Of a DNA stretch of 64,000 nt, positions 24,278 to 33,734 are shown piece by piece. Within the stretch, counting starts at the first letter, position 1. Each line of letters opens with the position of its first letter. Origin of the DNA: an uncultured Lachnospiraceae bacterium. GTDB taxonomy: Bacteria > Bacillota > Clostridia > Lachnospirales > Lachnospiraceae. The position numbers were made by a program, and so were the translations under genes. Where the stretch lies: positions 1-64,000 of the forward strand of contig CANOMQ010000009.1 of assembly GCA_947567595.1 (NCBI GenBank). Reading direction: 5' to 3'. The notes below the pieces were generated by a model. It worked only from the letters and a program-made list of their open reading frames with translations, made no database searches and was not told the DNA's origin.

Positions 24278-24306
24278 AGTATACACGACGTACACCTTTT
24301 TCACAA
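24278..24306 (-). promoter_or_regulatory. Promoter for the small-ORF/PsiE-like operon
   Basis: TTGTGA (24306-24301), 17 bases, TATACT (24283-24278) on the minus strand, directly after the stop codon of the giant surface protein gene. Confidence 0.5.
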
Positions 24307-27300
24307 TCACAAAGTGCCGCCAAAGGCAATCGCCTTCTGCCCAATATCAAATTTCACAGTCACGCTGCTTCCATAATAAGGGCTGATTCCGCTAATCGTA
24401 ATACTTCCCTTATTTTTTCCAGCTTTTATATTTGCGCCATAGGAAACCATATAATCTTTTCTTTCTGTGAGTTTTGTCCTACCACCGTTTTCGCCCTGAT
24501 AAAACACCGTTACCTTCGGCGCAACCTGCGCGCCGGTATAGACGGCTGCCGTTTCGTCGATCTCCACAGTCAGGTTCTTTTTCGTAAGCTTATTCTGATA
24601 TACCGGAAGCGGCAGGCGGATTGGCGCTTCTAAGCTGTAGCTTCCACCCTCCACCGCTTGAATCGCAATGTGTGGCATATCTTTAATATTCATGGTCTGC
24701 CTGTCCGGATTTTGGAGATAAGCCTCCCAATCCGCCTGTGTGTTGTTGACATAAACAAGGTCAAAATCTTTGCCTTTACCAAGCGCCGACTTTCCGTCCA
24801 ATACTTTGACGGAAGGGGTATAGGCATACGCAGGTGCTTTTCCTGTCTGATAATTGACTGCAGATGGCAGAATCGTGATACTGCTTCCGTTTAAACTGCC
24901 CTTTTCAATGGTAAAAGGCACTGTTATTTCGCCTGTATAATTTCCTTTGCCCTTGATAACAGCCGTCGGCGGTTTTTCGTCTGTCGGCTTTGCGACTGCT
25001 TTGTTATTTTTATACTGAATTGTATAGTCCCTGCCGCTTTGTAATTGTACGCCTCTAGCGTTAAACAGCACAATCTCCTCCACAGGCGTTGCGCCCGCTT
25101 TGCTGTAGGGAACTGTTATTGCCTTCATTGTGTCTTTCTGTGTTACCTTGGAGCTGTCAGAAATATCCGCCGGAAGGATTTTAAATGTCTTTTTTAATTC
25201 TCCGCCGTACATTCCTTTTCCGCAGAATATGATGGATGCTGTTCCTTTGCTGATATTTTTGCTGTATTTTATCGTATAATCCGTCCCGTACGACAGTGGG
25301 ACGTTTTCCGGCAGATAGGTCAGCTTCACGCCGTTCTGCGTCCAAGCCGTTCCTGTGTATACCTTATCCTCTAACCCCTCGATGCTGATGTTTTTCGCCG
25401 CAAGCGGTTTTCCCTTGATATTGAAAAATACGGATTTACTGCCTACATATTCACCCTCTCCTGTTATAATCATCTCCGCTTTTCCAACCTTATTATTGGA
25501 ACGGTACGAAACCGCATAATCTTTGACAGGCTCCAATACGGTTGTGCCGATTTTCACGGTAAACGTATCCTCCGACTCCGCTGTTCCCGGTGTCAAGAGA
25601 ACGGCTTTTCCTTTATAATCTACATTTTTTAAATTCTTTCCAAGCGTAATTTTTGCATTTTTCATCAAACGGTCTTTATCTGCTGCATAAACATTTGTTT
25701 GTATACTTCCATTATAGTTTCCAATCCCTTTAACAGTCAGCAGAAATTCACCCTCATGACCTGCCGGAACAACAGCACGTTCCAGCACTGTGCCTTCTTC
25801 CACTTTTTTCCCGGACTGGTCACGGGCATTTACAGCCGTAAGCACAAGTGTATAATCCGTACCCTCTTTGAGCGCTTTCGCATATTTCAGCGATGTGAAC
25901 GGCTTTATCGGTTTGCTGCCGGCTACAGACTGCTGTGCATATTTCAGCGTCATTCCGGTTGCGGCATTTACGCTTCCATTTCCGATGGATGTGGGAAGAA
26001 TATTAAAATTCACTTTTACAATATCCTTGTAATCCCCCTTTCCTGTTATCAGCGCATATGGAAGAAGCTCATTGAAATCCGCTCCATGTCCGCTGCCTTT
26101 CTTTCTGATGCCGTCCTGATTGGCATTGACATTGTTAAAATATTTGATGGTATAATCCTTGTTCTGTTTTAACAGCGTCCCGCCGTCATATACAGGAACA
26201 ATTGGCGTACATGCTTTTCCGGTATAATAACAGTCGGGAATTTCCCGAAACGCAAAGCCGTTGTCCATGCCTGCCTGCAGCCAGCCCGCATACAGCGTAA
26301 TATCCGCCTGTACCGTATCTGTGTCAAAGTCCCATGCCTTTGTACATGCCGCGTCATGATACCAGCCGCCGAAGCGATAACCTTCCGCCCTCGGTTCCTG
26401 TTCCGGCTTTGAGATTGTGCTGCCAGCCTTGATGCCGACATACGCCTCCGGTGCCTCTCCATGTCCCTGAACGTCAAATGTAACGGCATAGGAAACCTGT
26501 TCCTCCGCCACCAAAAGCGTACCATTGATATAGGTAATCACATAATTGGAACCGGCATCGGCATCTTTTGGCACAATCGCATATCTTCCGGCTTTTTTGG
26601 TGTCTGCAATTGCGCACTCCACGGTTGGCTCACGAAGCAAACGCTCCCCCGCCGCCAGCCCTTGCACTTCTATTTTGTACGCGTCCGCTGTCGGAAGCGG
26701 TGCACCGATTAGAATGGATAAATTTTCCGCCGTAATCGTCAAAGGCGCCGGTTCAATGGTAAATTGTGCCTGAATGCTTCCGTAATAAAAACCCATTCCT
26801 TCTACCACAGCCTCTGCCGTGCCTGCATTTTTCCTATCACCTTGATAAGAGAGTCTGTAATCGCTATTCTCTGTCAGCGCTTTTCCGGCAACCTCCACTA
26901 CGACTTTCGGCTCCTGTTCTATACCGTTATAGACAAAACGGTTCTTCTTAAGAAAAACACGCCCTCCCTCTAATGATGTCCGCACCGTAACTGTAATATC
27001 TAAATTGTTTAATACTTGGAAAGACGTTGTATCCTTTGGCGTAAAAGACGCTTTGAAAACAGATTCCCCTGTCGTTTCCACCACTTGGTTTTCGTTTTCC
27101 CACAAGTACGTTCCATATTCATTTTCCGGAAAACGGATTTCCTTTAGTGTCTGACCATACCTTGCTTCCAGCTTTGGAACATCGACAATCAATGTGTCAA
27201 ATCCGGCGGTATATCCATTATCGGTCACTGTAACGCGGCAAATTCCCGGCGTTTCGGAATCAAATCCGCTGACCATATTCTGGGTGATGTCCTTTGTGAC

Positions 27301-30300
27301 GCTTCCCCCGCTGGACGGATAAGTGATTTGTCCGCCCGTGATATCAAGCTTCTCTCCCACTTGATAGGTGGTTTTTGCCGGCGCTTTTATCTGTATCGGG
27401 GATTCATTTGCTCCATATACGGTGATTTCCGTAGTGATTGTCTGACTGCCGACACTAAGCGTAAGCCTCGCTGTCCCCTTGCTTTTGGCAGTTACCGTTC
27501 CTTTTATGTCCACTGTCGCTACTGCTTCATCAGAGGAGCTCCAATCGCCCCCGGCATAATAGGTCACGGTGCTGCCTGCTCCCTTTACCGACATGTTAAT
27601 CGGAATGCGATAGGTATCTCCCTCCCGAATATAGGTTGCTAAATTTTTATCAAACGTCATCTTGGTAACGCTGCTGCGCTTCACTTCCATCGTCTGTTTC
27701 CATTTTCCATGCGCATCATTCTTCTGCGTATTTGCAACAGATTCATAACCGTTTACAGACAATGCCACTGCATAGTAGCCGCTTGACTGCTTGAAGGCAC
27801 CGATTCCGATATGCGTATACATCGGGCTTATCAAAATCTGATAATGTCCTGTCACTGCTCCGGTCTGATTGTCCCAGTCTTTTTTCTCATTGTACCACTG
27901 CTCAATGCCTGTCATCAGTCCTTCATAGTTCCACGCCAGACATTCTCCCGCTGAGCGCACATTATTGAATGTGACAGCCGAAAAACAGCTCTGCCCGTTT
28001 GGTCTTGTATGCGCTGCCTCCACCGTTGCCTCTGCCGCACGCTGTCTTGCAATCCCTTCCAAATCCGCAGACCATTGGAGCGGCACATAATCCGCCATTG
28101 TTAAATTTTTACCGCTGTAATCCGGATGTCTCACACCTTGCTTGCAGGCTTCCAACCGGATTGCGTTGATACGGTCTAAGATTTTTTCTGCTGTTTCCGT
28201 ATAATACTCGCCGGGAAGCTCTATGGCAACGGTATCGCCGGCTACCTCAAGATACACTTCCGGCTTATTTATTTTCCACTTTGCATAGAGTGTAATGTCA
28301 CCCTTGCTGTCTTCCGCAATTTCCGTTATCTGTTCCTTAAATTCAGGATCTTTATACCAGCCATCAAAAAATGCCCCTGTCCATGAAGCGTCATACAACG
28401 TAATTTTGCCTGTCTCCAATGTATACTTTGTCGGATTATACCGGCTGTTTTTCCCGCCGTTTAAAACATACGTGATTGTATATTCTGAAGGCGACTGTGT
28501 GTCAACGCTCCATCTTGCAAACAAAATCAGATTTCCGGTACTTCCCTTTTCAATCTGCGTCACCGGTTCCGAGGTAAACGCATTATCTGTGTACCAGCCC
28601 TCAAAGATATATCCTGTCCGTCGTGCATCCTCCAAAACAATGGTATCCGTGGAGGAGGTGTACGTTTGCGGGTTGCTGCTGTTGTTGACGCCGCCATCTA
28701 AAATATAGGTAATCGTATAGGTAATGGAAGGCTCCGGCTCGTCCGGGTTTTCCGGTTCCTCCGGCGCCTTATAAGTATAACCGCAATACTGTCTTAAGTC
28801 GGTCAGTACCCTAGCGGCGCTGTGAACCTTTGAATAGCCATACAGTGTAACATGCTGCAGACGGTCGTTCGCGTCAATGTAACAGATTACCGGCTCGTAA
28901 ATAATACTTGGGTCTATTGCTGCGTCTGCTTTATTGATATATTTATTTTTTACGGCTGCAAAGTCGTCCTTTTCACCCGCATAGCAGAATGCAATTTTAT
29001 CGCACCCGTAATTTTGCCGGAAAGATTCCACTCCCTCTTTTGCTGCGTTATTCGTTTCAAGGGCAACAAGATCAACGCCTCCAAAATCGGCAATGAATGC
29101 ACTGATATTCTGAACGGTTGCCTGACTGGAAGGACTTTCTTTGTCGTAAAAAATGATGATTTTGGGTTTACCGTTCTCAGCATTTAAGCTCGTTCTTCCA
29201 TCGACCGTTGTAATCGCAATATATAATTCATTTTCACAGTCAAGCGTCTTTCCCCGTTCTACCTGATAAGAAAATCCTGCCATCGGGTATGCCTTGTAAA
29301 ATGCCTCGGCTGCGTATTCCTCATCTCTGACATGGTCTTTAAAGTCTTTGTCATTTAACAGACACCATTTTTCAATGGTATCTGTGTCTTGTCCGTCCCA
29401 TGTACAATCCACATTGTAATAACCGTCTGCACCGCATTTTACAATATTCCATGCGTGCGGCTGTCCCTGACCTGTTCCAGTGATTACGCGGACAGAAAGC
29501 CCCGCCTGTTTGCACAGACGATAAAACAAGACCGCATATCCCTGACAGACTGCCTTCCCTTCACATAAAGCGCCGTATGCCGTGAATTTTATGTAATGAT
29601 CTTCTGCGGAGTCATAATCATAATCCACGCTATCGCAGATATAGTCATGAATTAACGTGATTTTATCATAATCCTTTTGTCCGTCAAGGCTCATGCTTCT
29701 TATAACTTTATTGACTTTAGAAGTCAATTTCTGTTCCTGCTCATAGGTCGTGTAGTACATGAATGTGCAGGTAATCTCTGCGGACTGGGATGCCACGGAA
29801 AATGTTGACTGATATGCACCATATCCCCATCTTAGGGCGTCCCCTTCGCGTCCGCTGCAGTTCTCTGTGTGTTCGACCGCGGTTTCTACGACGTTTTCTA
29901 TAATGGTTCTTATATTATTTATGATAATGCTGCTGTCTGTCTCATTATTCGCGTTATATAGGTTTTGGGGAATGACAAACGTGACGGTGTTGTTCCGCTC
30001 GACCATCTGTTCACGCACGTAGACAGCGGCAGATTCAACACTGCTGTATTCATTATTTGCACGCTGTGTGTTTCTTGCGTTGTTTTTGCGTTCTTCCTGC
30101 TCATGAATGCTTTCTATTTCAAATTCAAGCGTGGATTGGCGGATAAAATCCTGATAAAGCGGATTGACTACAATTTCGGAAAAGCTTATCGGCCCTTCCT
30201 TATTTTGCATGTGCTCTGTTTCAGATTCTTCTGTTTCGGGTAGCTCTTCTTCCGATTGTGTCTGTTCGGTATCTGCTTTCTCTGAAGTCTGCGATTCCGG

Positions 30301-30621
30301 TATTTCCTCTGATACCACTTGCGTGTCTTCTGTTTGTACGTTTTCCGTTTCTAATTCTTCTGTTTGTGCATCTTTCGTTTGCAATTCCGTTTGAGTTTCT
30401 TCCTTGCTGCTTGTCTCTTGCGTTTCGGTTGTGTCCTGTGTTTCCTGCAATTCTTCGCTGCCTGTTTCTGACGGATTTATTTCTTTGCCTTCTGATAAAA
30501 CCGTGTCCTTCCCGTCCGGCAGCTGTGTCGCATACACTGGCTGTATCGTCTGCATATTCGAAGACAATAAAGCAGTGCATAGCAGCACCGTCATAAACGT
30601 TTTTGCCTTATTCTTCCACAT
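24307..30621 (-). CDS. Giant secreted protein: transglutaminase, CAP and Ig-like domains
   Basis: About 2,104 residues with a signal peptide (to about 31, VYA). Residues 35-145 are a Glu/Thr/Gln-rich spacer. A transglutaminase-like domain follows with a complete triad: Cys359 (EGKAVCQGYA), His389 (GQPHAWN) and Asp405 (NVDCTWD). Residues 460-615 look like a thioredoxin-like fold with SPSS where CxxC would be. Two InlB_B repeats (about 633-782, ending GWY..ARW/YAKW), a CAP/SCP domain (809-960; HTRP, GHYQ, THIGIGAF), a Big_2 domain, a third InlB_B repeat near 1380, and many MBG-type Ig repeats (NGSIQ, GKGNYTGE) complete it. No LPXTG or surface-anchor motif is seen. ATG 30621 follows AGGGGGG. Likely an extracellular matrix, adhesion or wall-remodelling protein. 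Confidence 0.9.
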   Translation of the reverse strand: MWKNKAKTFMTVLLCTALLSSNMQTIQPVYATQLPDGKDTVLSEGKEINPSETGSEELQETQDTTETQETSSKEETQTELQTKDAQTEELETENVQTEDTQVVSEEIPESQTSEKADTEQTQSEEELPETEESETEHMQNKEGPISFSEIVVNPLYQDFIRQSTLEFEIESIHEQEERKNNARNTQRANNEYSSVESAAVYVREQMVERNNTVTFVIPQNLYNANNETDSSIIINNIRTIIENVVETAVEHTENCSGREGDALRWGYGAYQSTFSVASQSAEITCTFMYYTTYEQEQKLTSKVNKVIRSMSLDGQKDYDKITLIHDYICDSVDYDYDSAEDHYIKFTAYGALCEGKAVCQGYAVLFYRLCKQAGLSVRVITGTGQGQPHAWNIVKCGADGYYNVDCTWDGQDTDTIEKWCLLNDKDFKDHVRDEEYAAEAFYKAYPMAGFSYQVERGKTLDCENELYIAITTVDGRTSLNAENGKPKIIIFYDKESPSSQATVQNISAFIADFGGVDLVALETNNAAKEGVESFRQNYGCDKIAFCYAGEKDDFAAVKNKYINKADAAIDPSIIYEPVICYIDANDRLQHVTLYGYSKVHSAARVLTDLRQYCGYTYKAPEEPENPDEPEPSITYTITYILDGGVNNSSNPQTYTSSTDTIVLEDARRTGYIFEGWYTDNAFTSEPVTQIEKGSTGNLILFARWSVDTQSPSEYTITYVLNGGKNSRYNPTKYTLETGKITLYDASWTGAFFDGWYKDPEFKEQITEIAEDSKGDITLYAKWKINKPEVYLEVAGDTVAIELPGEYYTETAEKILDRINAIRLEACKQGVRHPDYSGKNLTMADYVPLQWSADLEGIARQRAAEATVEAAHTRPNGQSCFSAVTFNNVRSAGECLAWNYEGLMTGIEQWYNEKKDWDNQTGAVTGHYQILISPMYTHIGIGAFKQSSGYYAVALSVNGYESVANTQKNDAHGKWKQTMEVKRSSVTKMTFDKNLATYIREGDTYRIPINMSVKGAGSTVTYYAGGDWSSSDEAVATVDIKGTVTAKSKGTARLTLSVGSQTITTEITVYGANESPIQIKAPAKTTYQVGEKLDITGGQITYPSSGGSVTKDITQNMVSGFDSETPGICRVTVTDNGYTAGFDTLIVDVPKLEARYGQTLKEIRFPENEYGTYLWENENQVVETTGESVFKASFTPKDTTSFQVLNNLDITVTVRTSLEGGRVFLKKNRFVYNGIEQEPKVVVEVAGKALTENSDYRLSYQGDRKNAGTAEAVVEGMGFYYGSIQAQFTIEPAPLTITAENLSILIGAPLPTADAYKIEVQGLAAGERLLREPTVECAIADTKKAGRYAIVPKDADAGSNYVITYINGTLLVAEEQVSYAVTFDVQGHGEAPEAYVGIKAGSTISKPEQEPRAEGYRFGGWYHDAACTKAWDFDTDTVQADITLYAGWLQAGMDNGFAFREIPDCYYTGKACTPIVPVYDGGTLLKQNKDYTIKYFNNVNANQDGIRKKGSGHGADFNELLPYALITGKGDYKDIVKVNFNILPTSIGNGSVNAATGMTLKYAQQSVAGSKPIKPFTSLKYAKALKEGTDYTLVLTAVNARDQSGKKVEEGTVLERAVVPAGHEGEFLLTVKGIGNYNGSIQTNVYAADKDRLMKNAKITLGKNLKNVDYKGKAVLLTPGTAESEDTFTVKIGTTVLEPVKDYAVSYRSNNKVGKAEMIITGEGEYVGSKSVFFNIKGKPLAAKNISIEGLEDKVYTGTAWTQNGVKLTYLPENVPLSYGTDYTIKYSKNISKGTASIIFCGKGMYGGELKKTFKILPADISDSSKVTQKDTMKAITVPYSKAGATPVEEIVLFNARGVQLQSGRDYTIQYKNNKAVAKPTDEKPPTAVIKGKGNYTGEITVPFTIEKGSLNGSSITILPSAVNYQTGKAPAYAYTPSVKVLDGKSALGKGKDFDLVYVNNTQADWEAYLQNPDRQTMNIKDMPHIAIQAVEGGSYSLEAPIRLPLPVYQNKLTKKNLTVEIDETAAVYTGAQVAPKVTVFYQGENGGRTKLTERKDYMVSYGANIKAGKNKGSITISGISPYYGSSVTVKFDIGQKAIAFGGTL

Positions 30622-30682
30622 GTCCAAGCCCCCCTACAACTTTATTGTTTCTACATTTTTCTATATTTCTTCCATATCTCTT

Positions 30683-30711
30683 AATATAAACATTTTCCGT
30701 AACAATTACAA
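30683..30711 (-). promoter_or_regulatory. Promoter of the giant transglutaminase/CAP protein gene
   Basis: TTGTAA (30711-30706), 17 bases, TATATT (30688-30683) on the minus strand, about 60 bases before the start. Confidence 0.5.
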
Positions 30712-30750
30712 TAATTTTTTAGCTTGCGGATTTGTATTATTTCTAATATG

Positions 30751-30778
30751 AAAAAAGGGGATAGTAAACCTATCCCCG
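30751..30778 (-). terminator. Terminator of the sucrose operon
   Basis: GGGGATA and TATCCCC arms with a seven-base loop are followed by six T in the minus-strand transcript. The stem overlaps the end of the fructokinase gene. Confidence 0.9.
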
Positions 30779-31735
30779 CTCCTCTATCAGCCGTTCCACC
30801 TCATCGACCGTTGGCATAACCCGCAGCGCGCCCTTCCTCGTCGTGATAATCGACGCCGCCGCGTTCGCAAACGTCAGCATTTCCTTTAACTTTGCCTCGT
30901 CGAAATGCTCCAGTCCATACTTTAACACATGATACAGACAGCACCCGCCAAACGTGTCGCCTGCGCCTGTCGTCTCAATCGTGTTCTCCTGTAAAAACGG
31001 CGCTACCTCAACGCGCAAGTCCTTGTAATACGCGCGGCTTCCGTCCTTTCCCATCGAAAGCATGATAAGCGGAATGTCATATTCGCCGCGCAGTTTCGCA
31101 ATCCCCGCGTCAAAATCCTCCTCGCCTGTAAACCAGCGGATTTCGTTGTCGGAAATCTTTAAAATATCGCACTGCGAAAGCCCGTACGCCACCTGTTCCT
31201 TCGCCTCATCAAGCGACTTCCAAAGCGGCTCGCGCAGGTTCGGGTCAAACGACACCAAAGCGCCGCTCTCCTTTGCAACCCGGATTGCCGTTTTCGTTGC
31301 GTTTCGCACCTCCTCATGTGTCATGGACAACGTGCCGAAGTGGAAAATCCGCGTATTTTTCAGCAAATCCGTATCAAGCTCTTCCTCCCGCAGCATCATG
31401 TCCGCGCCGGGATTGCGGTAGAATGAAAAGTCCCTGTCCCCGTCCGCAAAGGTCTCGACAAACGCAAGCGTCGTGCGCACGTCCGCGTCCATAATCAGGT
31501 TGGAAACGTCAATCCCCGTCTCCTCAAGCACCGCCTTCAGGCGCTTTCCGAAAATATCCTGCCCGACCTTGCCGATAAACGCTGTCTTTTTCCCCGCACG
31601 GTTCAGCATAGACAGCACGTTGCAGGGCGCGCCGCCGGGGTTCGCCTCGTAGACCGGATTGCCTTGAACACTTGTTCCATTCTCCGTAAAATCAATCAAT
31701 AATTCTCCCAATGCCACCACATCAAATGTCTTCAT
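30770..31735 (-). CDS. Fructokinase (PfkB family)
   Basis: A 321-residue PfkB/ribokinase-type kinase that phosphorylates fructose in the cytoplasm. It shows VVALGELLIDFTENG, the sugar-binding NPGGAPCNV (33-41) and the ATP/anion-hole signature TTGAGDTFGGC with catalytic Asp260. ATG 31735 follows GAGGAG, while the open frame begins 18 bases earlier without one. It is the last gene of the sucrose operon, 43 bases after the amylosucrase gene, and would channel the fructose released from sucrose into glycolysis as fructose-6-phosphate. A terminator overlaps its stop. Confidence 0.93.
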   Translation of the reverse strand: MKTFDVVALGELLIDFTENGTSVQGNPVYEANPGGAPCNVLSMLNRAGKKTAFIGKVGQDIFGKRLKAVLEETGIDVSNLIMDADVRTTLAFVETFADGDRDFSFYRNPGADMMLREEELDTDLLKNTRIFHFGTLSMTHEEVRNATKTAIRVAKESGALVSFDPNLREPLWKSLDEAKEQVAYGLSQCDILKISDNEIRWFTGEEDFDAGIAKLRGEYDIPLIMLSMGKDGSRAYYKDLRVEVAPFLQENTIETTGAGDTFGGCCLYHVLKYGLEHFDEAKLKEMLTFANAAASIITTRKGALRVMPTVDEVERLIEERG

Positions 31736-31778
31736 ATGCAGCCGTCTCCTCACTTTCCGGCGTCAATGCGCCTGTCTA

Positions 31779-33644
31779 TTATAACTGCTCGCGGAAGTAA
31801 TAGAACCCATACGGCGGTACTGTAACCTCCTGCAATTTCATCTGCTGTCCCGTAATCAAATCCTCAAACACATCGTCCTTCTGGCTAATCCGCGCGCGTT
31901 TTTCAAACTCGCTAAAATTAAACAGACCGATAATCTTATTTCCTTCAAAATATCTGCCAATGCACAGCACTGCCGTATCGCCCGTGTCAATCGTCCACGT
32001 ATCCGCGTTCGACACAAACGCCTTCTCCCGCTTGCGGATTTCAATAAGCTGCTCCAAGCGCGCAAACAGCTTTCCTTCCACCGTTTCCGGATTGGCAACA
32101 TTTTTTGCAAGCGTCCAGTTCATCTTACCGCGGTGGATATAGCGTGAGTCCGCCGCCTTGTTTGGGTCTTCCTTATATGTGTAATCGTTCACCTGCCCGA
32201 TTTCATCACCGCTGTAAAGCACGGGAATGCCCGACTGCATAAACATATACGCATGAAGCATCACATCAAATCCGATTGCACGCTCCATCGCCTCATCGTT
32301 CTGCTCAAAGCCCGCCTTCTCAATGCCGCACATTGACGCCGTTGTCCCGCAAAAGCGCGCGTCGCCCGTCACCGGATCTACATTGTATAGCTCGCCACGG
32401 CTGTTGCTCTCGCCCGCAAAGCCTTGGAAATAGTCGTTCAAATACTGCTTGTGCGAACGCTGCTCAAAGCCTTCCGTTTTCAGTGTATCATAGTCAAGCC
32501 CCCAGCCGATGTCGTCATGGCAGCGCAGATAGTTCAAAAAGACGTAATCCTTTGGCAGCGCATTCACAATGTCAAGCTGTTTTTTCAACAGCCGCACGTC
32601 GCGCGTCGCAACCGTGTGCCATGTCGTCGCCATTGTCGTGACATTGTAAAGCATGTGGCACTCCGGCTTTTCGACCGTTCCGAAATACGGAACGACCTTC
32701 TCCGGCTCCATCACGACCTCGCCCAAAAGCAGAACCGACGGGCAGACAATCTCACCAATCATGCGCATCATGCGCACAATCGTATGTACCTGCGCCAGAT
32801 TGCGGCATTGCGTGTTCAGTTCCTTCCATATATAGGGTACTGCGTCAATGCGGATAATGTCAATACCCTTGTTTGTCAGATACAGAAAATTGTACATCAT
32901 CTCGTTGAACACGCGCGGATTTTTGTAATTCAAATCCCACTGGTACGGGTAAAACGTCGTCATGACATAATGCTTAATATCGTCAAGCCATGTAAAGTTA
33001 CCCGGCGCTGTCGTCGGGAATACCTGCGGCACGGTCTTTTCGTACTGTGACGGAATGTCGGGATTGTCATAGAAAAAGTAGCGGCTCATGTACTCGCCCT
33101 CGCCGGCGCGCGCACGTTTCGCCCATTCATGGTCTTCCGACGTGTGGTTCATCACAAAATCCATGCAGACGTTAATCCCCTTCTTATGGCACGCTGCCGT
33201 CAGACGCTCCAAATCCTCCATCGTCCCGAGCTTTTCCTGAACCTTGCGGAAATCCGACACCGCATACCCGCCGTCAGAGCGTCCCTCCGTCGTGTCCAAA
33301 AACGGCATTAAATGAATGTAGTTGACCTTGCAATGCTCGATATAATCCAGCTTTTCCTGCACGCCCTTTAAATTGCCCGCAAAATTGTCAATGTAGAACA
33401 TCATGCCAAGCATATCGTTTTTGCGGTACCAGTCCGTATCCGCCTCGCGCTTTTTATCCATGCGCTTCAAATCCGCACTGCGCTCTGTGTAAAAGCGTTC
33501 CATATTGTCACAAAGCTCCGCAAACATGGAGCTGTTGTCGTAGAGTTCCATATAAAGCCATCGCAGCTCGTCAAAATGCCGCGCGAACCGCTCCTGATAG
33601 ACTTGCTGCTGTGCTGTGCTTTTCTTTTTTTCCGTTTTCGCCAT
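31779..33644 (-). CDS. Amylosucrase / GH13_4 sucrose hydrolase
   Basis: A 621-residue GH13 enzyme matching subfamily 4 along its length: helical N-terminus (ERFARHFDELRWLYMELY), YIDNFAGNLKGVQEKLDYI, GRSDGGYAVS, MDFVMNHTSEDHEWA, and the catalytic triad Asp267 (IIRIDAVPYIWKE), Glu309 (LLLGEVVMEPEKV) and Asp377 (RCHDDIGW). These enzymes split sucrose, transferring glucose to a glucan or to water and releasing fructose. There is no signal peptide, so it uses imported sucrose. The true start is ATG 33644 with GGAGGAG five bases upstream; the longer frame runs through an intercistronic hairpin. Flanked by a permease gene and fructokinase, as expected. Confidence 0.93.
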   Translation of the reverse strand: MAKTEKKKSTAQQQVYQERFARHFDELRWLYMELYDNSSMFAELCDNMERFYTERSADLKRMDKKREADTDWYRKNDMLGMMFYIDNFAGNLKGVQEKLDYIEHCKVNYIHLMPFLDTTEGRSDGGYAVSDFRKVQEKLGTMEDLERLTAACHKKGINVCMDFVMNHTSEDHEWAKRARAGEGEYMSRYFFYDNPDIPSQYEKTVPQVFPTTAPGNFTWLDDIKHYVMTTFYPYQWDLNYKNPRVFNEMMYNFLYLTNKGIDIIRIDAVPYIWKELNTQCRNLAQVHTIVRMMRMIGEIVCPSVLLLGEVVMEPEKVVPYFGTVEKPECHMLYNVTTMATTWHTVATRDVRLLKKQLDIVNALPKDYVFLNYLRCHDDIGWGLDYDTLKTEGFEQRSHKQYLNDYFQGFAGESNSRGELYNVDPVTGDARFCGTTASMCGIEKAGFEQNDEAMERAIGFDVMLHAYMFMQSGIPVLYSGDEIGQVNDYTYKEDPNKAADSRYIHRGKMNWTLAKNVANPETVEGKLFARLEQLIEIRKREKAFVSNADTWTIDTGDTAVLCIGRYFEGNKIIGLFNFSEFEKRARISQKDDVFEDLITGQQMKLQEVTVPPYGFYYFREQL

Positions 33645-33675
33645 AATCTCCTCCATATCAAACCATAAACGAAAC

Positions 33676-33708
33676 AGGACCGACACCAACGATGTCAGTG
33701 CCAGTCCC
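33676..33708 (-). other. Intercistronic hairpin between permease and amylosucrase
   Basis: Fourteen-base arms (33677-33690 and 33694-33707) pair, several as G-U, around a three-base loop. The 3' flank in the transcript is TGTTTCGTTT, a poor T run, so it may be a leaky terminator or processing/stability element setting the ratio of transporter to enzyme. Confidence 0.55.
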
Positions 33709-33734
33709 ATTACAAAAGCATCTTAAATTACCGC

